A DNA stretch of 64,000 nt, taken from contig NZ_CP098812.1 in assembly GCF_036825535.1 (NCBI RefSeq), forward strand, positions 2,914,001 through 2,978,000, in the 5' to 3' direction. The notes under the pieces are model-generated. The model worked only from the letters and a program-made list of their open reading frames with translations. It was not told the origin of the DNA and ran no database searches. Made by a program: the position numbers and the translations under genes. Shown here in pieces: positions 40,974 to 49,692 of the stretch (positions within the stretch are counted from its first letter, which is position 1; every line of letters begins with the position of its first letter). This DNA is from Parasalinivibrio latis. Lineage in GTDB: Bacteria > Pseudomonadota > Gammaproteobacteria > Enterobacterales > Vibrionaceae.

Positions 40974-41702
40974 TTACTCAGCTACTTCTACCAGCTCGTC
41001 TTCAGCCTGAGCAACGATGTCTTGGTTACGGCCTTCTTTGTAAGAGACAGAAACCGCATCCAGGTACAGTTGAACTGCACGGATTGCGTCGTCGTTGCCT
41101 GGGATAACGTAGTCAACGCCATCTGGATCAGAGTTGGTATCAACTACTGCGAATACTGGGATGCCCAGGTTGTTCGCTTCTTTGATAGCGATGTGCTCGT
41201 GATCTGCGTCGATAACGAACAGAGCGTCAGGCAGACCACCCATGTTCTTGATACCGCCCAGTGACTTCTCAAGCTTTTCCATTTCGCGAGTGCGCATCAG
41301 CGCTTCTTTCTTGGTCAGCTTGTCGAAAGTACCGTCGGTAGACTGAGTTTCCAGATCTTTCAGACGCTTGATTGACTGGCGAACAGTTTTCCAGTTAGTC
41401 AGCATACCGCCCAACCAACGGTTGTTCACATAGTACTGGTCACAGCTTTCTGCAGCTGCCTTAACAGCTTCGCTCGCAGCGCGCTTAGTACCAACAAACA
41501 GCAGTTTGCCTTTACGCTCACCCAGCTTAGTGATTTCAGCCAGTGCGCCGTTGAACATTGGTACAGTTTTTTCAAGGTTGATGATGTGAACACGGTTACG
41601 AGCACCAAAGATGTATGACTTCATCTTTGGGTTCCAGTAACGGGTCTGGTGACCGAAGTGCACACCGGCCTTCAGCATATCGCGCATTGATACAGTTGCC
41701 AT
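40974..41702 (-). CDS. rpsB: 30S ribosomal protein S2
   Basis: A 242-residue protein. MATVSMRDMLKAGVHFGHQTRYWNP, ARNRVHIINLEKT, WLGGMLTNWKTVRQSI and DALFVIDADHEHIAIKEA are near-identical to E. coli S2. The ATG at 41702 has GAGGA upstream; an upstream in-frame start at 41735 would add non-S2 residues. A long leader precedes it, consistent with S2 autogenous control. Confidence 0.98.
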   Translation of the reverse strand: MATVSMRDMLKAGVHFGHQTRYWNPKMKSYIFGARNRVHIINLEKTVPMFNGALAEITKLGERKGKLLFVGTKRAASEAVKAAAESCDQYYVNNRWLGGMLTNWKTVRQSIKRLKDLETQSTDGTFDKLTKKEALMRTREMEKLEKSLGGIKNMGGLPDALFVIDADHEHIAIKEANNLGIPVFAVVDTNSDPDGVDYVIPGNDDAIRAVQLYLDAVSVSYKEGRNQDIVAQAEDELVEVAE

Positions 41703-41900
41703 TGAGTTTTCCTCGTTGGGGTTAAGCCTCCACATACCCCATGCCGCCGACCCATCTGATTAAAGCATCAGGCAGGCACCCCGGAACATGTGCCGGTATG
41801 TGTGTGAGTTAACGTTAATAAATAAAGATATATTGACTGTGTAATTGAAAAGCCCAAATTTCGGGCTGCTTTCTTACTTTCACAGTCGGCGCGCTTTATA
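41703..41900 (-). promoter_or_regulatory. rpsB promoter and long S2-responsive leader
   Basis: About 190 nt of untranslated leader precede rpsB. The minus strand shows a -10 TATAAA (41895-41900), followed by a GC-rich discriminator (GCGCGCC) typical of stringent promoters; the -35 is weak. A hairpin AGCCC/GGGCT (41851-41867) with a T-rich tail and a distal structured region (GGGGTGCCTGCCTGATG) follow. Autogenous repression by S2 through a conserved leader is established in gammaproteobacteria; that it applies here is inferred from position and structure. Confidence 0.65.
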
Positions 41901-42031
41901 CCACAAAATGACTACTGGAATCCAGTGGCAATGTCGCTTTCATGGCATAAGGAATCACGCCGAGGTTTCCAGAATCACAGCGGATTGATACCATATATTG
42001 ATTGCTAATTATTTACAGCAGAGAGTGTGTA

Positions 42032-42829
42032 ATGGGCATAGTCATCAAAACTGCCGAAGAAATCGAAAAAATGCGGGTAGCCGGTCGACTGGCCGCTGAA
42101 GTTCTTGAAATGATCGAACCGCATGTAAAAGCAGGCGTTACCACCCGTGAACTGGATGATATCTGCCACAAGTACATCACAGAAGTTCAGGGCGCTGTAC
42201 CCGCTCCACTGAACTACCACGGATTCCCGAAATCCATCTGCACATCTATCAACTACGTGGTTTGCCACGGTATCCCATGCGATGAGGATGTCCTGAAAGA
42301 TGGCGACATCATCAACCTTGATATCACTGTTATCAAAGACGGCTACCACGGCGATACCTCCAAGATGTTCCTCATCGGTGAAGTATCACTGGAAGATCGC
42401 CGCCTTTGCCGCGTGACCCAGGAATCACTTTACGCTGCAATCCGTAAAGTGAAACCGGGGGCTACGGTGGGCGACCTGGGTACAACCATCCAGAAGCACA
42501 TTAAAAACAGCAATGCACGCTACTCTATTGTGCGTGACTACTGTGGCCACGGTATTGGTGCCGAATTCCATGAAGAGCCTCAGGTTGTCCACTACAAAAA
42601 CAACGACCGGACCGTACTTAAGCCGGGTATGTGCTTTACCATTGAACCAATGATCAACGCCGGTAAATTCTCAACCGAGCTTGATGATGAAGACGGCTGG
42701 ACCGTTTATACCGCTGACCGTAAAAAGTCAGCCCAGTACGAGCACACCATTCTGGTAACAGACAACGGCTGCGAAGTGCTGACGCTACGTGCGGAAGAAG
42801 ATTTCCCCCGCCACGTTGTGACCAAGTAA
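42032..42829 (+). CDS. map: Methionine aminopeptidase type I
   Basis: A 265-residue metalloprotease that removes N-terminal Met. IKTAEEIEKMRVAGRLAAEVLEM, VCHGIP (catalytic His), NLDITVIKDGYHGDTSKMF (two Asp ligands), CGHGIG (His ligand), TIEPM and QYEHTI (Glu ligands) are all present. The start at MGIVIKT is set by homology. It is divergent from rpsB, the E. coli arrangement, and is followed by a strong terminator. Confidence 0.97.
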   Translation: MGIVIKTAEEIEKMRVAGRLAAEVLEMIEPHVKAGVTTRELDDICHKYITEVQGAVPAPLNYHGFPKSICTSINYVVCHGIPCDEDVLKDGDIINLDITVIKDGYHGDTSKMFLIGEVSLEDRRLCRVTQESLYAAIRKVKPGATVGDLGTTIQKHIKNSNARYSIVRDYCGHGIGAEFHEEPQVVHYKNNDRTVLKPGMCFTIEPMINAGKFSTELDDEDGWTVYTADRKKSAQYEHTILVTDNGCEVLTLRAEEDFPRHVVTK

Positions 42830-42834
42830 TATTG

Positions 42835-42866
42835 TAAAAAAGCCGGCCTTTGCGCCGGCTTTTTTA
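42835..42866 (+). terminator. Terminator of map
   Basis: Stem AAAAAAGCCGGC/GCCGGCTTTTTT right after the map stop; symmetric A- and T-runs on both sides. Confidence 0.92.
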
Positions 42867-42911
42867 TGCTCCGATAATAAGAATACAGCACGACTAACTG
42901 CAGGGAATGCA

Positions 42912-45533
42912 ATGACTGATACACTTCTCCCGCCAGACTCACTTCAGGAAACTGACCTCTGCGCAGCGTCACTGAAACCGCAACTGGCACTTTTCTTCGA
43001 GCAACAGAAAGAGCGTTTCCTGCAACAGGCTCCCGTCGCAGACCTGGTTTTTGAGCGAGCGTCGTATATGGACAGTCTGCTCGGCCGGTTATGGACTCAT
43101 TTTGGATTTACCCAGAGTCCAACACTGTCCCTGATTGCAGTGGGCGGTTATGGCAGAGGAGAACTGCATCCGCTGTCCGACATAGATCTGCTTTTGCTCA
43201 GTGACAGCAATATCGACAAAGATACCGAAGCAAAGATCAGTGAGTTCATTACCCTGCTCTGGGATCTCAAACTGGAGGTTGGGCACAGTGTCCGCACCCT
43301 GGATGAATGCGTCGCGGTAGGTCTCGACGACCTGACGGTTGCTACCAACCTTCAGGAAGCCCGTTTGCTGTGTGGGAACAAAGCACTGTTCCACCGATTG
43401 AAAATGCGGATCCACGCAGAAAACTTTTGGCCCAGTGATATCTTTTTCCGAGCCAAAGTACAGGAGCAGGTTGAACGGCATGCCCGTTACCATGACACCG
43501 CTTTCAACCTGGAGCCGGACATCAAATCCACCCCAGGAGGCCTTCGAGACATCCACACATTGAGCTGGGTCGCCCGTCGCCATTTCGGGGCGACTACCCT
43601 GATGGAAATGAGCCGGTTTGGGTTCCTGACCGATGCAGAGTACCGGGAACTCAATGAGTGCCAGAACATGCTTTGGCGCATTCGTTTTGCCCTTCACTTG
43701 CACCTTCGCCGTTATGACAACCGGCTGACTTTTGGTTACCAAGCAGCAGTCGCAGAAACACTCGGTTACCAGGGAGAAGGGAATCGCGGTGTTGAGTTCA
43801 TGATGAAGGACTTTTTCCGGACACTGGGCCGCGTGGCTGAGCTTAACCATATGCTGCTCCAGCTTTTTGAACAGGCTATTCTTGGTGAAACAGATGGCGA
43901 CAAAGTCAGCGTCATCGATGAGGATTTCCAACTGAAGGGAAACCTTATTGAAGCGCGCAAACCGGCACTCTTTCAAGCTCGCCCGGATACCATCCTCGAC
44001 CTGTTCCTGCACCTAGCCGGGGACAGTGAGATTAAAGGAATTTCTGCGGCAACCCTCAGGCAACTCCGTACCGCCCGTCGCAGGCTTAACCGATTCCTGT
44101 GCGATATCCCCGAAGCACGGGCAAAATTTATGGAACTGGTTCGCCACCCAAACGCCCTGACCCGGGTGTTCACCCTGATGCATCGTCACGGTGTGATGTC
44201 CGCATACCTGCCGCAATGGAGCCAGATTGTCGGCCAGATGCAGTTTGACCTGTTCCATGTTTACACCGTTGACGAGCACACAATACGGCTTCTCAAGCAC
44301 ATTAACCGGTTTACCAAGGAGAAATACCGCGAGCGCCATCCGATCTGCTGTGAAGTGCTTCCACGGATTAACAAACGTGAATTGTTGATACTGGCTGCCA
44401 TTTTCCATGATATCGGTAAAGGCCGTGGCGGGGATCACTCAGAAATCGGAGCGGAAGAAGTCTGGCAAGTCTGTATTGACCATGGCCTGTCCAAGCCGGA
44501 AGCCAATCTGGTCTCATGGCTGGTGCGGAACCACCTGTTAATGTCTGTCACCGCCCAGCGGCGGGATATCTATGACCCGGATGTCATCCGAGAATTTGCC
44601 TCAAAAGTGCGGGATGAAGAACGCCTTGATTTGCTGGTATGCCTGACGGTCGCAGATATCAACGCTACCAATCCGGAGCTTTGGAACAGCTGGAAACGTA
44701 CCCTGTTGGCAGAGCTGTATTACTCCACCCAACGAGCACTGCGCCGTGGCCTGGAAAATCCACCGGATGTCCGCGACCGAATCCGTCACAACCAGCACCT
44801 CGCCAGTGCCCTGCTCCGCTCCCAGGGATTTGCTGCGCGTGAAATCGAAGTCCTTTGGCACCGGTTTAAGGCTGACTATTTCCTGCGTCATACACACAAA
44901 CAAATTGCCTGGCACAGCGCGCATCTGCTCAGGCATGACAACAATGAACCGCTGGTATTAGTCAGTAAAAACGCCACTCGGGGTGGAACCGAGATTTTTG
45001 TGTACAGCAAAGACAGGGTCAGCCTGTTTGCCCGCGTGGTAGCGGCACTGGATAAGAAAAACCTCAGTGTCCATGATGCGCAGATTATGACCAGCAAAGA
45101 CGGGTTTGCCCTGGATACATTTGTGGTACTTGACCCAAATGGGGATGCTATCACGCCAGATCGCCACGACACTGTCGTGGATGAAGTGTGCAACTCGTTA
45201 AAGAGCGACGGACCGGTGAAAATAGTCAAACGCAGGGCCCCCAGGAAACTGCAGCACTTTACCGTCAAAACCAAAGTCGACTTTCTGCCAACCAAAACCG
45301 GGAAACGTACCCTGATGGAGCTGGTCGCACTCGATATGCCTGGGCTTCTGGCCAGAGTAGGTGCTGTTTTTGCCAAAGAGTCGGTTTCCGTTCACGCAGC
45401 CAAAATCACCACTATCGGCGAACGTGCTGAAGACTTTTTTATTGTCACTCACACAGACGGAACCGCCCTGACGGATGCGCAGCAGGACACTCTAAGGGCA
45501 TCGCTGGTCGAGAACCTTGCAGATCATGTTTAA
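42912..45533 (+). CDS. glnD: Bifunctional uridylyltransferase/uridylyl-removing enzyme GlnD
   Basis: An 873-residue nitrogen sensor that uridylylates PII (GlnB/GlnK) when glutamine is low and deuridylylates it when glutamine is high. The nucleotidyltransferase site GGYGRGELHPLSDIDLLLL is near residue 75, the HD hydrolase site FHDIGKGRGGDH near 500, and two ACT domains end the protein (near 700 and 800), the second in LDMPGLLARVGAVFAKESVSVHAAKI. GGGAAT precedes the start. Confidence 0.97.
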   Translation: MTDTLLPPDSLQETDLCAASLKPQLALFFEQQKERFLQQAPVADLVFERASYMDSLLGRLWTHFGFTQSPTLSLIAVGGYGRGELHPLSDIDLLLLSDSNIDKDTEAKISEFITLLWDLKLEVGHSVRTLDECVAVGLDDLTVATNLQEARLLCGNKALFHRLKMRIHAENFWPSDIFFRAKVQEQVERHARYHDTAFNLEPDIKSTPGGLRDIHTLSWVARRHFGATTLMEMSRFGFLTDAEYRELNECQNMLWRIRFALHLHLRRYDNRLTFGYQAAVAETLGYQGEGNRGVEFMMKDFFRTLGRVAELNHMLLQLFEQAILGETDGDKVSVIDEDFQLKGNLIEARKPALFQARPDTILDLFLHLAGDSEIKGISAATLRQLRTARRRLNRFLCDIPEARAKFMELVRHPNALTRVFTLMHRHGVMSAYLPQWSQIVGQMQFDLFHVYTVDEHTIRLLKHINRFTKEKYRERHPICCEVLPRINKRELLILAAIFHDIGKGRGGDHSEIGAEEVWQVCIDHGLSKPEANLVSWLVRNHLLMSVTAQRRDIYDPDVIREFASKVRDEERLDLLVCLTVADINATNPELWNSWKRTLLAELYYSTQRALRRGLENPPDVRDRIRHNQHLASALLRSQGFAAREIEVLWHRFKADYFLRHTHKQIAWHSAHLLRHDNNEPLVLVSKNATRGGTEIFVYSKDRVSLFARVVAALDKKNLSVHDAQIMTSKDGFALDTFVVLDPNGDAITPDRHDTVVDEVCNSLKSDGPVKIVKRRAPRKLQHFTVKTKVDFLPTKTGKRTLMELVALDMPGLLARVGAVFAKESVSVHAAKITTIGERAEDFFIVTHTDGTALTDAQQDTLRASLVENLADHV

Positions 45534-45631
45534 CACGGGATCAACGCCACAACTCGGCGGGGTAATCCTACCGGTAACCAGATTTGCTGATAGTCTACAC
45601 TGGATAAAAATCATGCAGTAAAGAGGCGCCT

Positions 45632-46009
45632 ATGTACCCAAACCTGAAAAGCATTGGTATCGACAACCCGGAAAAAATTGAGCGCTATACCCTTCGTCAA
45701 GAAGCATCTTACGACACGCTGAAGATCTATTTTGTGAAAGCAAAAGGGGAGTTGTTCGCAAAAAGCGTGAAATTCAAGTATCCGCGCCAACGTAAAAATG
45801 TGCTGGTTGACAGTGGCAGTCACCAGTACCGCGAAGTCACCGAGATAAACCGCAGCCTGTCCCTGATCATTGATGAGTTGGATCAGATAGTCGCCAAAGA
45901 GCATGCCGAACAGGATATAAAAAAGAAAATTCTCCGCGATCTACGCCACCTTGAAAAAGTTGTGGCTTCCAAGATCGAAGAGATCGAAGCAGATCTGGAA
46001 AAACTGTAG
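45632..46009 (+). CDS. yaeH: UPF0325/DUF3461 family protein YaeH
   Basis: A 125-residue protein: MYPNLKSIGIDNPEKIERYTLRQEA, KSVKFKYPRQRKNVLVD and the C-terminal coiled coil ILRDLRHLEKVVASKIEEIEADLEKL match E. coli YaeH, which is also near glnD. Function is unknown; no signal peptide. It ends at a strong bidirectional hairpin. Confidence 0.92.
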   Translation: MYPNLKSIGIDNPEKIERYTLRQEASYDTLKIYFVKAKGELFAKSVKFKYPRQRKNVLVDSGSHQYREVTEINRSLSLIIDELDQIVAKEHAEQDIKKKILRDLRHLEKVVASKIEEIEADLEKL

Positions 46010-46015
46010 TCCACT

Positions 46016-46043
46016 CAAAGGGTGTGTTCAATGCACACCCTTT
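46016..46043. terminator. Bidirectional terminator between yaeH and truC
   Basis: Perfect stem CAAAGGGTGTG/CACACCCTTTG with a 6-nt loop between convergent genes; the T-run is short on both sides. Confidence 0.75.
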
Positions 46044-46060
46044 GCCTCTCATATTGACGC

Positions 46061-46837
46061 TTACTCTTGAGAGGGAATCGCACCCTGAGCGTCAGGGTTC
46101 ACCGGCAGCATACCGTTCCAACCCAGACCTTTCAGTACACGGTCCCAGCAAGCGTCAACCCGAGCATGAATTTCTACTTTTTCCTCAGTCACCGGATGGG
46201 TGAAATGCAGCTCAGAAGCATGAAGCAGTAGCTGGTGAGCGCTGAATTCACTGCGGAAAATCCGGTTATGGCGACCGTCACCATGGTTTACATCTCCGAT
46301 AATATGGTGGTTTAAATGATGCATATGGCGGCGCAACTGATGTTTGCGGCCGGTATGGGGGTTCATCTCCACCAGTGAATAACGGCAGGTTGAAAACTTG
46401 CCAAGGGGAATAGGCAGCTCAGCCCTTGCCATCGGATGGTACTCGGTAACTGCATCCTTGTATTCAGGCTCTTTAGTGGCAAATTTATCCGCTACTTTGT
46501 CGTATTCTTCCTTCAACGGATAATCCAGGACGGCCCCTTCCATCATCCATCCCCGGACAACCGCATGATAGGTCTTTTTCATCTCCCTGCCGGCAAACAT
46601 AGGCATCATGGTTGATGCGATTTCGCTCGAAAGGCCAAACAGCAATACGCCTGACGTCGGGCGGTCCAGCCGGTGGAGAGGAAATACGTGCTGGCCGATT
46701 TGGTCACGAAGGGTCTGCATCACAAACCGGGTTTCACCCTTATCCAGCCAAGAGCGATGAACCAGCATCCCGGAAGGTTTGTTAACCGCAATCAGGTATT
46801 CATCGCGGTAAAGAATTTCTAACTGTTCCTGCATCAT
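46061..46837 (-). CDS. truC: tRNA pseudouridine(65) synthase
   Basis: A 258-residue RluA-family synthase that modifies U65 of tRNA. The catalytic Asp58 lies in FPLHRLDRPTSGVLLFGLSS; LVHRSWLDKGE at the N-terminus and MNPHTGRKHQLRRHMHHL are TruC-like. It follows yqcC by 7 bp on the same strand, the same operon pair as in E. coli. Confidence 0.95.
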   Translation of the reverse strand: MMQEQLEILYRDEYLIAVNKPSGMLVHRSWLDKGETRFVMQTLRDQIGQHVFPLHRLDRPTSGVLLFGLSSEIASTMMPMFAGREMKKTYHAVVRGWMMEGAVLDYPLKEEYDKVADKFATKEPEYKDAVTEYHPMARAELPIPLGKFSTCRYSLVEMNPHTGRKHQLRRHMHHLNHHIIGDVNHGDGRHNRIFRSEFSAHQLLLHASELHFTHPVTEEKVEIHARVDACWDRVLKGLGWNGMLPVNPDAQGAIPSQE

Positions 46838-46844
46838 TTATTGC

Positions 46845-47168
46845 TCAGTGAATAACCCGGTAAAGTAAATCGATTTCACGGGTGAGTTTCAACAAATCAC
46901 CTCTGCAAGGCTGCTCTTTCAGGGCTTCTTCAAAGTACGGTGTAATATCAAACGTCTCTGGCAGTGGTAACCGGGCATCAACCAACTGCTGCATCCTTGG
47001 AATAAAAATCCACTGCAACCACTCAATAGGGGAGAGTGAGTCTATTGCGAAAGGTTCAGTACTTGCCATGGATTGAGCTGAAGGTGCTTTGTCCTGCCAC
47101 TCTCCGTGGTTTTTAAGCACATCGGTCATTTCAGCCAGCAGCCTGGCGGTATGACGGTATTTGTCCAT
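46845..47168 (-). CDS. yqcC: YqcC family protein
   Basis: A 107-residue soluble protein. PFAIDSLSPIEWLQWIFIPRMQQLVDARLPLP is the family signature. Its role is unknown, but it is consistently cotranscribed with truC. It is divergent from the DUF3549 gene across 138 bp. Confidence 0.92.
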   Translation of the reverse strand: MDKYRHTARLLAEMTDVLKNHGEWQDKAPSAQSMASTEPFAIDSLSPIEWLQWIFIPRMQQLVDARLPLPETFDITPYFEEALKEQPCRGDLLKLTREIDLLYRVIH

Positions 47169-47306
47169 CTTGCGACCTCATTGAAAAGTGAGCCGGGTGG
47201 GCAAAGTAGCGCGAAAGAATACCACCAAATGACCTATTTTTCCCTGACTCCTGATTGGCAGGTATATATACTCGGGGAATCGTAAGAATAAGATTTAAGA
47301 TGATTC

Positions 47307-48317
47307 ATGGACGCGACGCATACACTTTCCGGCATTGTCAGCCAGGCTGGGTGCCAGTTTCAGGTTTTTGACTTAGGCCGCCGGGTACAGCCTGTCGATA
47401 ACACAACCTTTATGGCTGTTGAAGCCAACCAGGCCCCTTATCCCTACCCTATCCAGCAACATGCTGTTTTTGCGTTTGCCTACTGGAAAGAGGTTTCAAG
47501 CCCATGGATTTGGTTCCTTAAATTTCCTTTGGATGAGCGTGGGTTGCTCAAGCAGGCAGCTGTCGGAGATTTTATCCGTTACATTGCCGAAGCGCTGGGT
47601 GCTGTTGACAACCCGGAAGATCCAGAGGATCGGGGGGAAATGCCATACACATACACGCCACCAGATAGCAAGATGGCCATGTTCCATGCCTTGTTTGCCG
47701 CACAGCACGGTCAACAGGCCAGCCGATACTACGAGCACACCCAGCACTATTTGTCAGGAAACCTTGAATGGGATAATTGGCAAGGTGTCGGCATTCAGGG
47801 GATTGCAGATGTCTGTTCCCGCCTGAAAAGTGACAATAACACCACTGTTTTGCGAAGGGCTCTTACCCACCTTCCCAGTGAGCCATTTGATGCTTTTATG
47901 GAATGTCTGGAGCACACAGAATTGCCGGATTCACTGGCAAACCGGCTGGCAGAGTTATTGAACGACAATATTCCAGCCACTGACCGGGATGTCACTCTTA
48001 TACGGGCACTCGCCGGGGCCAACCAACGTATTCAGGTTGAAGCAATTTCGTCATGGCTGGCCAATACTGTCAGCGAAGACGGCTTGGTTGCCATAGCCGG
48101 ACGCTGCTGGAACGCGCTGTCTGAACCCGCATTGTTAGAGCCGTATTTGCTCACACTGGCCCGAAACGGTAACCAGCCACTGTTTAACGCTATATTCCGA
48201 GACCTGGTTCAAATACCATCATTGCGCATGTACCTGCTTCCTGTATTGCATGGACAGTGTTCACCGGCACTCAGCAACGCCCTGCTGGCACTGCAAAGCA
48301 CTGTCAAGGAGAGCTGA
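47307..48317 (+). CDS. DUF3549 family protein
   Basis: A 336-residue soluble protein. The N-terminal block SGIVSQAGCQFQVFDLGRRVQPV and FAYWKEVSSPWIWFLKFPLDERGLL are typical of this family, found in marine gammaproteobacteria next to yqcC-truC. The C-terminal half is alpha-helical and repeat-like (HEAT-like pattern at about 180-330). No catalytic motif is recognised. The stop overlaps the next start by one base (TGATG), implying coupled translation. Confidence 0.82.
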   Translation: MDATHTLSGIVSQAGCQFQVFDLGRRVQPVDNTTFMAVEANQAPYPYPIQQHAVFAFAYWKEVSSPWIWFLKFPLDERGLLKQAAVGDFIRYIAEALGAVDNPEDPEDRGEMPYTYTPPDSKMAMFHALFAAQHGQQASRYYEHTQHYLSGNLEWDNWQGVGIQGIADVCSRLKSDNNTTVLRRALTHLPSEPFDAFMECLEHTELPDSLANRLAELLNDNIPATDRDVTLIRALAGANQRIQVEAISSWLANTVSEDGLVAIAGRCWNALSEPALLEPYLLTLARNGNQPLFNAIFRDLVQIPSLRMYLLPVLHGQCSPALSNALLALQSTVKES

Positions 48318-48625
48318 TGGACGCACTGCTGGGAATATTGCTGGTCACCCTTATAGGCGGAGCCTTCTGGCAACAACGACGTCAGTCTGAAATTGCTGCC
48401 ACTCAGATATCCCGGCGGCTGAAGCAGTTGGAGTTACAATTGGTATCGGTTTCCCGTGGACATTGGAAACTGCAAAGGAGCAATGGCAGGTTGAGGTTCG
48501 TAACCTGCTACCATTTTGAGTTTTCCGCTGATGGCCTTGACCTGTACCAAGGTGAAGCAGTGATGGCCGGATTCAGCCTGGTAGGTTTCAATCTGCCACC
48601 TCACCGGATGCCACAGCAGTTCTGA
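48317..48625 (+). CDS. DUF3301 family membrane-anchored protein
   Basis: A 102-residue protein with one N-terminal transmembrane helix (LLGILLVTLIGGAFWQQ), a short coiled coil (about 20-45) and a C-terminal soluble segment with VTCYHFEFSADGLDLYQG. This fits DUF3301. The ATG at 48317 overlaps the DUF3549 stop; a longer frame starting inside DUF3549 is not likely. Function is unknown. Confidence 0.82.
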   Translation: MDALLGILLVTLIGGAFWQQRRQSEIAATQISRRLKQLELQLVSVSRGHWKLQRSNGRLRFVTCYHFEFSADGLDLYQGEAVMAGFSLVGFNLPPHRMPQQF

Positions 48626-48631
48626 CCCAAC

Positions 48632-48659
48632 AAAAAAGCACCCAACCGGGTGCTTTTTG
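48632..48659 (+). terminator. Terminator of the DUF3549-DUF3301 pair
   Basis: Perfect stem AAAAAGCACCC/GGGTGCTTTTT with loop AACC, 6 bp after the DUF3301 stop. Confidence 0.92.
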
Positions 48660-48742
48660 TAATATCCCTCAAAGGTTTATACCAAATGGATTAATCCAAT
48701 GGTGTGAGAGGCATATTGCTGTGCCGAATTTTACGGCGCCAG

Positions 48743-49157
48743 AAAAAAGGTGGGCGCGACATAAAGTCGCGCCCGAGGTCTTTAACGCAGCTATCCTGCT
48801 ACAATTGTGCTCCCTGCATCAATCCTTGAGAGACCGCTGAATCCTTCAGCCCTATCCTTATCTTCTCCTTCCTGGAGGTGTCCTTTGGTCTTACCTTGAC
48901 CCGTCGATCCTTCCTGTCTCGACTCTCTTCTCCGTCCTGGAGGTGTCCTTCACTTCGTCCTGAAGTCTTTCCGTGCTATCTCCAACCGTGGAGAGTCCGA
49001 AGTCTTCCTGACCTACAAGCTTCCTGCCTGCAGTGACAATCCCTCGATCCAACTTCCTGTTCTGCAATCCTTGCCGGCATTCGTCCTGAATAACCGCCTC
49101 TTCCTGAGGACCCGTTCCGTGGTTGAGTTCCTGTTCCGTTTGTCAGTTCCTTCCGAC
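48743..49157 (-). ncRNA. csrB: CsrB-family CsrA-sequestering small RNA
   Basis: No protein gene explains this 0.79-kb gap. Read on the minus strand it holds about 30 GGA triplets in roughly 415 nt, many as AGGA in hairpin loops, the hallmark of CsrB/RsmZ RNAs that titrate CsrA. The block AAAGGACACCTCCAGGA is shared with E. coli CsrB, as is the 3' text GCAGGGAGCA followed by a strong terminator (GGGCGCGAC/GTCGCGCCC, then TTTTTT). The position between yqcC and syd matches E. coli csrB. Ends are estimated: +1 near 49157, 3' end near 48743. It should antagonise CsrA, controlling carbon flow, motility and biofilm. Confidence 0.93.
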
Positions 49158-49164
49158 GGAATAA

Positions 49165-49192
49165 AGATTACTTGATTCCCAAACGGAAACAA
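49165..49192 (-). promoter_or_regulatory. Probable csrB promoter
   Basis: Minus strand: -35 TTGTTT (49187-49192), 16-bp spacer, -10 TAATCT (49165-49170), placing +1 at GTCGG, similar to the E. coli CsrB start GTCGAC. A TGTAAG half-site overlaps the region just upstream (49198-49203). Confidence 0.65.
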
Positions 49193-49327
49193 CCCGACTT
49201 ACATCACTAATTGAATAAAAAAGTACTCAAAACCCACCAAAAACAACCTAAACCACTGTAATTACGTTGTTTTAGTCTGTTAACAAAGAGAAATACTTAT
49301 TCATTTCTGTCAAATCTCCCACGCGCG

Positions 49328-49345
49328 TGTGAGAGATCTCTTACA
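49328..49345. promoter_or_regulatory. UvrY/GacA-type palindrome upstream of csrB
   Basis: The plus strand reads TGTGAGAGATCTCTTACA, an 18-bp palindrome with one mismatch. It resembles the far-upstream inverted repeat that BarA-UvrY (GacS-GacA) uses to activate csrB in E. coli, and lies about 180 bp upstream of the predicted csrB start. It also lies just upstream of a plausible promoter for the divergent DUF2789 gene. Confidence 0.85.
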
Positions 49346-49413
49346 AAGCCAATCGTCATTCACTATCCGGGATGGCTATACTTTAATCGGAAAGCAAATT
49401 CTGGGAGTAAAGT

Positions 49414-49650
49414 ATGGAAATTTTTCACCATGATTTAGCGACACTTTTTGAACAGCTTGGCTTGCCAGCAGATAAGAAATCCATTGAAAAATTTATCATT
49501 TCTACCAGTATCCCGGAAGGGCTGGCTCTGCACGAGGCAGAATTCTGGACACCCGGACAACGTCAGTTCCTCTGTGAAGCGATCAGCCAGGATGCCGACT
49601 GGAGCGAGCAAATTGACATGCTGAGTGTCTTGCTGCGAAAAGAAAGGTGA
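49414..49650 (+). CDS. DUF2789 family small protein
   Basis: A 78-residue acidic protein: HHDLATLFEQLGLPADKKSIEKFI, EAEFWTPGQRQFLCEAISQDADWSEQIDMLSVLLR. The layout fits DUF2789, a family of unknown function. GGGAG precedes the start. A promoter with -10 TATACT (49377-49382) lies upstream, close to the UvrY-type palindrome. Confidence 0.75.
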   Translation: MEIFHHDLATLFEQLGLPADKKSIEKFIISTSIPEGLALHEAEFWTPGQRQFLCEAISQDADWSEQIDMLSVLLRKER

Positions 49651-49692
49651 GACAATATATCTGAAGGAAACAGTACGTTAACGTGAGCAATT

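Noticed and set aside
43089..44012. Long open frame (307 codons) antisense to glnD
   Set aside because: The plus strand encodes a clear GlnD with all motifs; the antisense frame is a by-product of its codon usage.
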